Shown: positions 43,419 to 55,013 of the stretch, piece by piece
Position numbering within the stretch: position 1 is the stretch's first letter
How the letters are laid out: each line of letters begins with the position of its first letter
NCBI GenBank assembly: GCA_963565915.1
Contig: OY751490.1
Coordinates: 4,588,001 to 4,652,000, forward strand
Reading direction: 5' to 3'
Source of the DNA: Entoloma clypeatum
Taxonomy: Eukaryota; Basidiomycota; Agaricomycetes; Agaricales; Entolomataceae
Length of the DNA: 64,000 nucleotides
Position numbers and translations under genes: made by a program
The notes under the pieces: generated by a model
Told to the model about the DNA's origin: nothing
What the model saw: only the letters and a program-made list of their open reading frames with translations
The model's database searches: none

Positions 43419-46400
43419 TTATCGTGGACGAGACGGGTTCTGCCGATGGAAATCACGGATCAAATCTTGAGCGTTCTGAACATTAGCTCGAGGTTCCCAT
43501 GTGTTCTCTTCTGGACCATATCCTTCCCACTGGACGAGGTACTGGATCTTTCCACGGAACTTTCGAGAGTCTAGGATCGTAGACACATGGTACTCTTCTC
43601 GTCCTTCGACGATGATCGGATCAGGGGCTGGTTTCTTTTTCTGGATGGTGTACTTCGGAGTTTCATATGGTGACAACAGGGTCTCGTTAAACACAGGGTG
43701 AATCATCTTCCAAGTTTTCGGAAGATCAAGAAGGTACGCGCTAGCTCCTTTCTTCTCTAGGACTTTGAATGGTCCATGTCGGAGTGCATCAAGTTTCTTT
43801 GAGGGGCAATCGGTCCTGATGTTAGTCCCTTCCAGCCACACCTTGTCTCCGATGCGGTAGTCCCGAGACGGACTTCGCCGTGTGTCAACTGTCTTCTTCA
43901 TCTGATCCTGTGCTTGTTTCAGCGCGGCATTGGCTTCTTCTTGTGCCTGTTTAAGTTTTTTCAAGAAGTCGTTGGCAGCCGGATTAGTATCTTCTAACAC
44001 GAGCTCTCCCTTCCACGGATGTAAACCATAGTTGAGGTAGAATGGGGTGTGCTTTGTTGCCTGATGTTCTTTGTCATTGTACTGGAACTCTGCGATTGCG
44101 ATCCATTCAGCCCAATCATCCTGTAGATGGTTGACAAAGTTTCGTAAGAACGCTTCCGTTTCCTGATGCGATCGCTCGGCCTGTCCATCAGTCTGTGGGT
44201 GGTATGCGGTGGACAGGTTCCTCTTGATCCCTAACATGTGGCAGAGTATCTCCATGAACTTCGCGGCGAACTGTGGTCCCCTATCGCTGATGATCTTCTT
44301 GGGGATCCCATGAAGCTTCCATATCTGATCCCGATAGATCTTGGCTAATCCTTCAGCCGATAGTTCCACGGTTGTCGGAATGAGGTGAAGCATCTTTGAA
44401 TGTCTATCCGTGATGACCAGAATTGCGTTTTTTCCATCAGATTCTGGTATTGGTCCCACGACGTCGATTCCTATGTCTTCCCATGGGTGACTTGGTGCTG
44501 CATGGGGATGTAGCGGAGCATGTCGCTTTTGTCGGTTAATCTTGTTGCGTTGACAAGTGTCGCAACCCTTCACGTACTTCTTCACATCATGCAATATGGT
44601 AGGCCACCAATAGGTGTGAGTGAGGAGTTCATGTGTCCGGTACTGTCCTGGATGTCCAGCCACTGGTGCATCGTGTGACTCGAACATCAATTCTTGTCAT
44701 AATTGTGGATCTGGCGGGACATAGACTCGTTCTCCTGCATAGGTGATCCCATTCTCCTGCTGATACCAATGAGGATTCTTTTTTAGACCCTGGGCTACTT
44801 CTGTCTCCATGCGGTTTGAACCCTTGATGCGTGTGATCCACGGATTTTCAATGGTTGTGACGTTTCCAATTTTGATGGAATCAGATGTTTCACCCCCTTC
44901 AAAGAATTGTTCCTCCGTGAACATCTCCATTTGTACCACATCTTCTGATTCCAACCGTTTCAAGAATAGTCCCTCCTTGAGCATTTGGTCACTGTCCTGT
45001 GGTTTGAGTTCCGCTTCATACCAGGGTAAGCGTGACAGGATGTCCGCTTTTGCATTGGTCTTGCCGGGCACATGCCATAATTCGAAGTCATAGTCTTGTA
45101 ACTTCATTTTCCAGCGTCGCTGTCGTTGATTCAGGTCCTGAGGACGACGGAAATATTCCAGGTTCTTGTGATCGGTCAAGATTTCAAAACGTTCCCTGGC
45201 TTCGAGCAGATAGTGTCTCCAATCTTTTAATGCTTCCACGACCGCCAGGAGTTCCTTGTCATATATCTCGTAATTCTGTTCGGCCGCGGACATGGTCCGC
45301 GACAAGAATGCAATGGGGTGCCATTTGTCGTTTTGCTTCTGAGAGAGTACTGCTCCAATTGCATAGCCTGATGCATCGGTTTCAACCCTGAACTGTCCCT
45401 CTGGTTTCGGTAATGCCAAGACTGGTGCCAATGTGATTGCCCGTATGAGACCTTCAAAAGCTTGCTGCTCTGTTGGTCCCCAAGTAAATGCTGTACCGCC
45501 TGTGAGCGCGGTGAGAGGTTTCGCGATGTTTGAGTACCCTTCAATAAAACACCGATAGAAGTTAGCAAATCCAAGGAACTTCTGAACTTCCTTTTTTGAT
45601 GTGGGTGCTCGCCAGTTTCGAATTGTATCCACCTTCTCAGTTTCCATCTCAACACGTCCCTCACCAACCACATATCCCAATATAGGACATTTCGTTACTT
45701 CCCATAAACACTTCTTTTCCTTTAGGAACAAATCATTGTCCGATGGGATCTGTAGGATTTCTTCAGTGTTTCGCGCGAGTTCTTCCTTGGTTTTACCGAT
45801 AACCACGATGTCATCCATGTAGATCACACAGATACGTCGGCGGATCTGGTCCCGGAATAGACTAGCCATCATTCGAGAGAACGTTCCCGGGGAGTTGCAA
45901 AGACCGAAAAACATGACCAACGGTTCGAACAATCCTCGACTGGTGAGGAAGGCGGCCTTCCATTCATCGCCTTCCTTAATCCGGACGTTGTTGTAACCCC
46001 ACATGATGTCCATTTTATTGAAGTAGACTGCATCTTTCAGCATGTCCAAGAGGTCGGAGATGCGTGGGAGTGGGAATTTGTCTTTGACCGTAAATTTGTT
46101 GACCATGTGGTAATCTTGTACCAATCGTTTGGAGCCATCCTTCTTGTTGATGAAGAAGCAAGGGGAGGCATAAGGGGATTTGGATGGGCGGATCTTTCCT
46201 GTTGCTAGACCCTCGTCAATGAATGCGTCCAATTCCTCTTGTTCCTTTTGCGTCATAGGATATGTATTTCCCCCTAGTTCCTTTGGTGCGTCCGGTGTAA
46301 GTTCAATACCATGGTCCCATTCCCTCTCCTTTGGGATCTTATCAAAGTTCTCTTTCTCAAAAAGATGAGCAAATCGTTCAACATATGAGGGTCGTTTGGT

Positions 46401-47027
46401 TGTGGGAGGTGGTGTGGGAGTGACAGCTTCCAAGATAGGGTCTCCAGGCTTCCATTTCTGATCCGACTTTTTGGGTGCATCTTTGTCGCGCACCTCAACC
46501 ATGCGAACCCAGTGTTTGCGACCATCCAGGTTAACCCTGAAATCCGAGTGTTTGGTTTGACATGTTGTTGGGCACCGGTTAAATGTTACTGCGCCGGTTG
46601 TCCAATTGATTGTGGGATTGTGGTGCACCAACCAGTCATGTCCCAAGAGCATGTCCGTTCTCCCAATGTCCAGTACCATTGCTTCCATGGTTTCCTGATG
46701 TGCTCCCAAATCCAGTTTGACTTCGGCAAGTTGGCTTGCTTTCTGTTGTCGATTTGGTGATCCATCCGCATTTAGAATTGCTATGGGCGGTATTCCTCGC
46801 GTGGGGAGGTTCTGTTCATGTACTATTCTGGGATGGATGCATGTGCGTTCACATCCGCTGTCAACCTCAGGTTGGATAACCTTTGGTCCTCGTCGTGTCC
46901 TGAGCTGAGCTAACAGCCTGATTTCTCGTCTTTTCAGAGGTTTATCTCCCTTCACAATCTTAGTCGACGCAGCGGCTCGCTTGGCAGGGATGACATAGGT
47001 TCTATTGTCTGCAGTCATACAAGGCAA
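43419..47027 (-). pseudogene. Gypsy-1 copy C, pol, complete length with one stop
   Basis: The best pol copy, about 1200 codons. Residue numbers from 47027: protease DSG at 56-58, RT active site YMDD near 400, RNase H DAS near 550, then integrase HHCC ([11 protein letters not shown]…CDTCQRNK), core ([25 protein letters not shown]), a GPF-type linker, and the chromodomain (EEYHVSTIL…[16 protein letters not shown]). One TGA near 44697 interrupts it where copy A reads CGA. With Arg there, the frame is open throughout. Gag lies just upstream in another frame, ORF3 just downstream. Confidence 0.94.
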
Positions 47028-47068
47028 GCAAGTCCGTTTAATAGATAAGGGTCGCGACTTAGCGTTGT

Positions 47069-48206
47069 TTAATCGGACCCTTCGGGAAAATCCTTCTCAT
47101 CGGCTTCTAAGATTGTGGTTTCATCATTCTCGGCATCTTCCTCGGACACCTTCCTAACCCTTCCAGAGTTCTTCTTTGGCTTGCGGCAGTTGCGTGCAAT
47201 ATGGCCTTCTTGGTCACAGTTGAAACACTTGCGACCATCTTTCTTCTTTGGAGCGCTACAGTCTTTAGCCAGATGACCGAAGCGTTGACAGTTGTAGCAA
47301 CGGGCTACTCCTGCTTTGTCGATCTCCATGGCCTTGCCCTGACCACCATAAGTGGTACCCGATCCAGTGCGCATGTCTCCGCCACCTCGGATGACCAGTG
47401 CGTGTCCTTCCATCTGTCGTCCCTTGTTTTGGATCTCCTTTGCGTAATCGGTGTACGTCTTGCCATCGCTAGCCACTTGTTCAGAGATTCTGCGGTTGAC
47501 GTTCTTTTCTAGGATGTATTTCCCAGTTTCTTTGCCAAGGTTTGACAGTTTCAAGAGTTCTTCAAATTCATCCAAGAATTCATCAACAGTGCGTTTCTCT
47601 TGTTTCAGGACTTCGAGTCTTGCTTTGGCAGCGACTGACTTGTTGGCGATGGAGAATCGTGTGGTGATATCATCGGAAAAACCTAGCCAGGTGATGTTCT
47701 CGTTGTCAACAGCAAGAGCGTCTAACTTGTTACTGGCCCAGTGTCTGCCGGACCCTTCCATCATGCGGGATAGCACCGCAAGAATCTTCTGATCATCTGT
47801 GAGGCTCTTTTGGAACCTAATGTATAGTTTGGTGGCCTTCCACCACTCGTCAAAGGTGTATCTGTCCTTGAACATCCCAGGATCCTTGATGATCTTGGAT
47901 GTATCCATTGTTTGTACAGCCGGAACTTCTGCCATGTTTAGAGTCTGCGGAGGAGAAGGGGGGTCGGGTTGTTGGGATGAAGATGGGGTTCGGGATACAG
48001 GTAAGGATTGAAAATGAGTCCCTGTTCTAGGCGTCTGTTCAATATCTGACTGTGCGGAGTCAAAAGTAAATTCGTCAGGGGACTCGTCGGCGGAATCAGT
48101 GGCAAAACGTTCAGAGTATTTCCTCTGTAAATCTCTAAAGAATCTCTGTTCCTGCGCATCTGTTGGTCTCGAGAAGGGGTCACGTCTCTCATTTCGTGCC
48201 CAGCGG
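47069..48206 (-). pseudogene. Gypsy-1 copy C, gag main part
   Basis: Capsid-like domain (FDEWWKATKLYIRFQKSLTDD…) and two CCHC knuckles (CYNCQRFGHLAKDC, CFNCDQEGHIARNC; about 47190-47310), then an acidic tail (EEDAENDETTILEADEKDFPEG). The stop at 47069 precedes the pol frame. The N-terminal part is separated by the solo LTR at 48207-49310. Confidence 0.9.
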
Positions 48207-49310
48207 TGAGAAGCGAGTTTGTGACGAGCGCCGAAAAATGCGAGAGACTCTGGTCAGAGCTCTACAAACACCTCAAACACCCAACAACACTCTCAACAAT
48301 TAGTTCAAGGGTGGCGGGAACTTAACCACTTATTTCGTAAGTAGTTAGACTTGTTTGTCTTTTGTAGAAAGTCGTCGCGAGGTCGCGCGTCGACAATCAA
48401 GGGTTTTGATCAAATAAAATAATAATATGAGATCGAGTTTCCTCAGGGTTCACTGAGACTCCCTTTGGATGAGACTTAGAAAATCTAACCACTCAATCAA
48501 TCACTGAGAGAGAGAGAGGGATTGGATCTGGCTGGGGGGCCTTTCTAATCTACAGTACATGGCAGGAAACTACAGTTTTTATACATGACAAGAGATGAAA
48601 TATATATATAAGGTTTATCACAAGATATGTCCATAACAAATCGGTTTCCAGGGTATCTGTTATTTGGGCATGGTCCAAATATTCACAGGGGTCCTTTAAA
48701 CATATTTCTGAGGTGTCGAGAGGGCAACCGGCCCTGGCGGAGTGGAGCGACAAGAACACGTCGTTTCGCGAGCATTCTAGAATGCCGCATCAATATTGAT
48801 GTTGTCGATCAATCAATCAAGTTCCCGGTTGTCATTGATCAAGGGTCTGAAGCGTCACGGACCGGGAACCCGTTTCCAGGGTTCGGTCTATTTCTGGTAA
48901 GTCACACAGATCGGCATCACGGCATCTGTGATCGCGCATTGTACACTGTGATGCTGGGCATCCTGCTCATTAATATGAGTCCCCCGAGCCCTCAGATTGT
49001 CCATAGTCAATAGTAGTGATTGGATAGGGTGATATGTCATAGAATATTCTTATTAATGACTGGTCCCCTCAATGGTCTTATCCATTGAGAAATAAAGTGT
49101 TTTGTGTCAAGTTTTGGTTAAGCCCTCAAAGTGACTGTTCCCAAGATCATGACCAAAGGTGGTCCAGTGGTATTTAGACACTCTTAGGTAGCCAGTAGTA
49201 CCATCAGTTCCAATAGAATATGTTTGTGAAGGGGCCAGCATTATATTCTTATATTGACAAAACTGTGGGAAAAGTGAATTTTCACGCACAGCCGCGCAGC
49301 AGTCGTATCA
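48207..49310. mobile_element. Solo LTR, 1104 bp, family Y, inside Gypsy-1 gag
   Basis: TGAGAAGCG…CAGTCGTATCA, with target duplication GCGG at 48203-48206 and 49311-49314. Copy D (near 16650) shows the empty site. Same family as 24129-25322. A possible polyadenylation signal (AATAAA near 49091) lies on the plus strand. Confidence 0.75.
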
Positions 49311-49732
49311 GCGGTTGTACTCGGTCTGTTGTTCTTCGGTGGTGAAGTGGGTGTAGATCTGCTGCTTTGAGTAAGACGTGATGATGTGGTTCTGGGACGT
49401 CTCGATGTGAGCGTCCTAATCAATCTTCTGATAACGGTTGTCTGGACACCGATAAACTCTCTGATCTCTGTGATCCAACCTGTCTGAGGTCCTTCTTGAA
49501 CGCGAAAGCTTTCGAGTTCGTTCTGTCGGGCGTTGTAACGCGCGATCTGGTGTTGCCGAGCAAGATGGATGCTCTCTGCTATCTCGCCGTGGGGGCGATG
49601 CTCGTCGTTGTCTAGTTCTTTGTCAAGCACCTGCTGTAGGATGCGACGGATCTCCGATTCGATGTACTGCTGGATGAGTGTAAAATCGATACTGTCTCGA
49701 GGACTTAGCTCCTCCTGTCGGGCTTCTAGCAT
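49311..49732 (-). pseudogene. Gypsy-1 copy C, gag N-terminal part
   Basis: MLEARQEELSPRDSIDFTLI… then a charged, helix-rich stretch and a Ser/Thr/Arg-rich tail. The same segment lies at the 5' side of copy D. A TAG near 49432 separates its frame from the main Gag frame in both copies, so translation may need splicing or starts separately. Confidence 0.7.
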
Positions 49733-49821
49733 GCTGAATGGGTTACTGGTGAAGTCTTCAAAGAAGCGCGACGTCTTGACTTGTCTGGTAGTTGCTGTCT
49801 TCGCTCTGGGTGACCCTAACG

Positions 49822-49832
49822 AGATTTAGCAA
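49822..49832 (-). promoter_or_regulatory. Candidate self-primer site of Gypsy-1
   Basis: In element sense TTGCTAAATCT, two bases inside the 5' LTR. It is the exact reverse complement of AGATTTAGCAA in the LTR (plus coordinates 49908-49918), about 30 bases past the TATA box at 49942-49951. Same arrangement as Gypsy-2. Confidence 0.7.
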
Positions 49833-49834
49833 CT

Positions 49835-50236
49835 TGTTATGCTTAACAAACTGTTCCAAGGTTCGGGCAGAGTATGCAGGAAAGTGGAAAGGCGAAGAGC
49901 AAAGTGATTGCTAAATCTAAGGAATCTACTATAGTACAAGAGGTTTATATAGGTACTGACTATAGGCGGTAGCGGATGAGTCAGTACTGCGGAAGGCAGT
50001 GCGCATGAGTAAGGCGACTGCGGAAGGCTATGTACAGTGAGTAAGCTGACTGCGGAAAGCGAGTCAGCGCGGGAGCGAAGTATACTAAAGGGGATGACGA
50101 AGTAATGTAATGAGTCAGACTGGGAACCGAAGGTTGCGAAAGTAGATATTAGACATAGTAAGTTCATAAGAGGGCGCCGAGTCGGGCCGATAAGTAAAAG
50201 ATATGACGTGGTCCTCATACCGTAGAGTCCGTAACA
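49835..50236 (-). repeat. Gypsy-1 5' LTR of copy C, 402 bp
   Basis: TGTTATGC…CCGTAACA on the plus strand. Complete; cuts the hAT transposase remnant on its right. Confidence 0.92.
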
Positions 50237-50781
50237 GATGTCCACCTCTCGAGATCAAGCTATGGGTTCGTACTCGCTGGGGAAGCCTCAGTGACTGCCT
50301 TCGTGTCTTTCTGCTCCAGCGAAAGGTTTGTGAGATGCTGCTCCATTCTCCGGTCTTTAGTGACATCATGGCTTCACAGGCAATCAATGATTTCTGCCTT
50401 CTTGCCGACAACGACCATGATATACCATCTCTTGCCCAGGGCAAGCAATGGTCTGATTATCGGCTGATGACGTCTGAATGGCGTATAGTGGATCTTGCAT
50501 ACCAAGCACTCAAGGTATGCCTCCATTCTTATATTTGAAGTTTCTAAATTTGACTTGATTGATAGATTGTTGCGTTGACCCATGGTGAACTTTCGGCGAA
50601 CAAAACGGCAACAATTCAGAAGGTTTTTCCATTACTGGAGAAAGTCCAATCAAACTGGGAGCAACTAACAGAAGACCCCGACTATGTACCCATCAAACAC
50701 GCTCTTGAGGCAGGCTTGACGAATATGAGGAAGTGGTACTGAAAGACTGACGACATGTCAATTTATTTTATTTCCCATGGT
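50237..50781 (+). pseudogene. hAT transposase fragment with intron
   Basis: Typical hAT core text: TRWGSLSDCL near 50265, then YRLMTSEWRIVDLAYQALK near 50460-50514. A 51 bp GT-AG intron (50515-50565) follows, then IVALTHGELSANKTATIQKVFPLLEKVQ and LEAGLTNMRKWY. A TGA stands where the next residue is probably Trp (near 50742). The 5' part is lost at the Gypsy-1 LTR and the C-terminal dimerisation region is missing. It could be related to the source of transposase for the hAT-type elements here, but that is a guess. Confidence 0.7.
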
Positions 50782-50840
50782 ATGTTTTACACCAATTCAT
50801 TTTATCATTTAACTAATCATCGCGGCATTTGTGATTGAGC

Positions 50841-50972
50841 TTCTTAGCAGGGCGGGTGGTCATGATATCAGCACCATCCAACCAAGCCGGGTCCCCTGGC
50901 TCGTAGTCATGTGCCTTGCTATGATGTGCATCATAGAACCGTTTCATACACTCAGCAGTCTTTTTCAATGAT
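50841..50972 (-). pseudogene. Chromovirus integrase C-terminal fragment
   Basis: About 43 codons ending GDPAWLDGADIMTTRPAKK, the linker that follows the integrase core in Gypsy elements. Compare [17 protein letters not shown] in Gypsy-1. It belongs to a family not otherwise present. The neighbourhood (50782-50840, 50973-51247) shows nothing else. Confidence 0.6.
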
Positions 50973-51247
50973 CATATCCTAACACCTTAGCATGACTGTG
51001 TTGCATGTACAGCATTAATTACAGGTCTGCTGGGTAATACATCATGAGTGATATATCACCCTCAGTGTAATATATCACAGCCAACTCCTGTGAAGTGTTT
51101 GTGGCTCGGTTCATGCAATGTAGTTAGTAGGCCTAATATAGTGCACCGTGGCCACGCTTGTGCGCCATTCTGTTTTTAGTTCATCGGCATAGTTATTTTT
51201 ATTCCTTCCTGACCAGCCCCCGCCCCACGCGCCCCACGCGCGCCTGC

Positions 51248-51716
51248 TGTAAGGGCGACCTTACGAACTGACGACTCCGAAGTGCTCCGAAGCGACTTCG
51301 ACGTTGGATGATTTGCAAGGGAGATCCGAAGTTTAGATTGAGCAGTCTGATAACTAATACAACACATACCTTGCAAGGGAGATCCGAAGAGAAGGTTCTA
51401 AGGATTCCCTTGCAAGCTAGTTAGATAAATAGTAAAATGAGATATGAAATATGAAATACGTAAAGGATAAAACGAGACGTATGAATGATGAGTAATGATC
51501 AGGAGTAGGGATGGGGGATGAATGGAAACAAGATGAATGATAGTACTGGCGATCCGACGTGCGGAGTAGCAGAGGGGCGCGGAGTCATTGGATGCGGAGA
51601 GGTGCGGAGAGGTGGATAAGATGTCGGAGGCAGCGGATATGATCGGAGGGCGATGGAGGACGTCGGAGATGGTGGAATAGAAAGGAAAGGAAAAGTGCAA
51701 ACTGGTTGCCCTTACA
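51248..51716 (-). repeat. Gypsy-3 3' LTR, 469 bp
   Basis: TGTAAGGGC…GCCCTTACA, 9 bp inverted termini. On its right is a purine tract in element sense (GAAGGGGGGG), then the chromodomain ORF. Inside, CTTGCAAGGGAGATCCGAAG is repeated twice about 60 bases apart. Confidence 0.8.
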
Positions 51717-51727
51717 TCACCCCCCCT

Positions 51728-52587
51728 TCAAGGCACAGCGTCTCGACGTGTCAGGTGAAATGAGTCGAATATCGCAGCAGAGATCCAACGCGGAGCTCCC
51801 GGATGACGTCGGTAGAAGTCGTGGACTAGGCGCAGAGCGTGGACATTGTCTTCTGCTTCCCAGGAATTCTCTTCGTAGCCATATCCCTTCCATTTGACCA
51901 AGAATTGAAGCTTGCCTCGATGCAGTCGGCTGTCCAAGAGGTTTTCAACATCGTACTCCAATTCTTCTCCGACTACCGTTGGAGGCGGAGGAGAATGGAC
52001 TTGGCGGCGGAAAGGGTCGTCGGGAACTAGTGAAAGTTTGATGACATGGAATACTGGGTGAATGCGGGACATGGAAGGGGGAAGGCGAAGTTCGTAGGCA
52101 TGTGTTCCGACAGGTCGGACCACTGGGAAAGGGCCTACGTACTGATGTGCAAGTTTTTTTGTGGGTCGGGTGGTTTTGAGGTCTGATGAGTCTAAAAAGA
52201 CCTTGTCCCCCGGGCGGAATGTCGGAGTGGTGCTCCGATGCTGGTTGTAGTATCACGCCATGTTGTCTTTTGCCTTTGTCAGTGCTGCGCGAGCCTCCTC
52301 CAGAGCGGACTTCATCCGCTCGCTGAAATCCGCTACCACCTCGATCTCCGTCCGCTTCTTCCGAGGTTTGAATCCCATGCATGGATGGCGGCCAGTGTCG
52401 ATGTAGAACAGAGTTTGACATGTTGATGTGTGAACATGGTTGTTGTATGCAAATTCAGCCATCGGAAGCCATTCGTCCCGGTCGTCTTGACGTTCATTGA
52501 TGAATAGGCGAAGATATTGTTCCAATCCTTGATTGACCCGCTCCGTCTGTCCGTCCGACTGCGGATGGTAGGCTGTCGAGGCAGCTT
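51728..52587 (-). pseudogene. Gypsy-3 integrase C-terminal half and chromodomain
   Basis: Starts in the integrase core (AASTAYHPQSDGQTERVNQ), continues through the linker (FRPGDKVFLDSSDLKTTRPTKK) and a chromodomain (EYDVENLLDSRLHRGKLQFLVKWKGYGYEENSWEAED). One TGA near 52256 replaces Arg. To the right the frame passes at once into the hairpin array. A third chromovirus family, distinct from Gypsy-1 and 2. Confidence 0.88.
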
Positions 52588-53045
52588 GCTTCATTACTAC
52601 ATTGAAGCACATCTCGAGGGTCCCAAAATTGGCCCTCCCTTTCTTTTTGGGGACATCATATTTCCCTGTCGCATTTTGCGACTTTTCGTTTTCGAAACAA
52701 CATAACGTCGTTTTGATAACTGGATGATATTTCATCTCCAGTTCTGTTGGGGAAAACTTTTGAGTTCCCCAGGTTTGTTTTTTCCGGGCGACATTCATTG
52801 TCGTCCAATGCACTTTACTCTTGTACTGACTTCGTGTCAGTACTTATCTCCATCTCAGGCTCAGATGAGCCTGAAGCTTTCGGAGGTTCTATTGAACCTT
52901 CTTGACCTCTCTGTGGTGTTTTCACACCATTCGATAATTGTTACTGAACATTTTGTGAACGACTGGTGTTGTCCTATATCTCTATTTGGCCAGGTCAATT
53001 TGGTTAACCATTCTATCATAACCAAGGGGTCTCCATCAGCAAAAT
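52588..53045. repeat. Array of short unique hairpins, left block
   Basis: Perfect or near-perfect short palindromes with small loops follow one another. Examples: 52668-52682 (GTCGCA), 52749-52770 (GGGGAA), 52823-52843 (GTACTGAC), 52855-52874 (TCAGGCTCA), 52884-52899 (AGGTTC), 52914-52929 (TGGTGT); the stem arm is in brackets. Each stem differs. No gene or domain is recognisable. Confidence 0.8.
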
Positions 53046-53053
53046 GTCTTTTT

Positions 53054-54974
53054 ACTTGAAAGTGTCTTGGAGTTTCTTGAGGGATTGTCCAGATCTCAAG
53101 ATGGTGTTCAAGGCATTCAAGACTCTCAAGATACCTCTCAAGGCTCTCAAGGGTTCATGATTTCCAAGAGAATTCATTGTTCTTGACACTGTCTTGGCCC
53201 TTTCAATGCTCAAGTATTCCAAGACACCTTTCAAGACATATATCCAAGCATTCAAGAAATTTACCCATCTTCAGTCTTCCAAGACACCCCCAAGTGTTCC
53301 CAAGCAGCAGTCATGTACAGACCCTGCCTCAAGTAATATACATTAGGGCATTTCACACCATCCAACTTTTTGTCAACTTTCAACCAACTTGATGCCCAAC
53401 TTAACACCCAAGATTGGAGGCAAAACAAACAGACATTCCCCGCCGTTCTCGCATGTTCCGTGTTGTTCGGTCCACACATTCCTGCATGCCCCCCCCCATT
53501 CTCGCATGTCGTTCTTGCATGCCCTGTGCCTGACCGTTCCTCGCACGTGCCCTGCCATCCTTGTGTATTCTGTGCCATCCCACTGTTTCACCACTGCCAT
53601 GCATTCCGTTGTTCCTGCATGCGCCCACTGTTGTTGTGTGTTGTTCTCGTGTGCCCTGCCATTCTGGCATCTAGGGTGCAGTTTCTCACGTTCCTGCCGC
53701 TGTTCCTGCATCCCCTCGCCCATCCCTCACACATGCCCTGTCATTCTCACATGTTCTGTGCTATTCCTCTGCCGTTCCCCCATGTCCCGCTATTTTGGCG
53801 TGAGTCAACACTGTTGGGTGTGAGTTGAGGTCGTGTGGCGGCAGTTGGGCGTGAATGGGGGCTGTTGAGCATGAGTCGAGATCGTTGGGCATGAAGGGGG
53901 CAGTTGGCCATGAGTCGACACCGTTGGGCGTGAATGAGGGCCATTGGGCACAATCGATGCCCCCTCCCTCCATTCAAACGAGGGCTACAGACCCCCCTAT
54001 ATAGGTAAGCACTGACCTTTGCCCCCCTTCGCGCCCAACAACCCTCACTCATGGCCAACTGCTCCCCTTCATGGCCAATGGCCCTCATTCATGGCCAATG
54101 GTGCCGGCTCAAGGCCAACTACCCCCTTTGCATCCAACGACCTCGACTCATGCTCAACGGCCCCCCTTTGCACCGAACTGCCACCACACGACCTCAACTT
54201 GTGCCCAACGGCCCTCACTCATGCCCAACTTCCCTCCTTCGTACCCAATGGCCCCCCTTTGCACCCAACTGCCGCCACTCATGCCCAACAACCTCAACTC
54301 GAGCCCAACAACCCTAACTCATGCCCAACTTCCTCCCTTCACACCCAATGGTGTCGACTCATGCCCACCATCCCATCCTCCACCTACCCATCCACCAAAT
54401 CATGCAGGAGGCAAAGGCAGTGGCCAGAGAAGGCAAGGTAGGCTGGGAGGTCTATGAACACGAGGCACTGGGATGCAACACAACACGCGCGTGAGGAGGG
54501 AGGGGGGTCCCACGGGTATTCCATACCCCCGCATAGATTAGTAGCCAGTATATCAGCTCATTAATTTCAATAATTTTATTGCTCAGGTCCACTTGATATG
54601 ATCTTGAAGCTGCTTTTGATTGTGACTTGACAACCAGATAGTGTCTTGACAAGCATCTTGGAAGGCTTGATTATTGCTTGAATTTTTAATGTCTCAATGA
54701 TTTATCTTGATGAGGTCTCAAAGATGTCTTTGTTGTCTTGATGAGTTATCTTGATCTCCTTGATATCATCTTGGCAGCCAGAAATTCTGGTAGAGTGTTG
54801 GGCAATTTCTTGTAAGGATCTTGAGATCTCTTGGCTGACTTGGGCCAAAACTTCAACCACTTCAAGTAGACCTCAAGACAGAGACCTTTCTGGGCTTGTC
54901 TTGAGACTAGCTTGTCTTGAAAGACACTTGGAGTGCCACTTGGTTCCAAGAAAGTTCCAAGACAATTTTCAAGT
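53054..54974. mobile_element. Inverted-repeat element between the hairpin blocks
   Basis: Left end ACTTGAAAGTGTCTTGGAGT and right end, reversed, ACTTGAAAATTGTCTTGGAA. The left arm (to about 53400) is rich in CTCAAGA and the right arm (from about 54550) in TCTTGAG. Inside are minisatellite family 2 (53420-53790) and family 1 in both orientations (53800-54370). No transposase. CATCAGCAAAA beyond the left end and its inverse beyond the right end suggest that symmetry continues into the hairpin blocks. Confidence 0.55.
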
Positions 54975-55013
54975 AGCTCAAGTGTGGATTAAAAAAATTG
55001 ACTTTTTGCTGAT

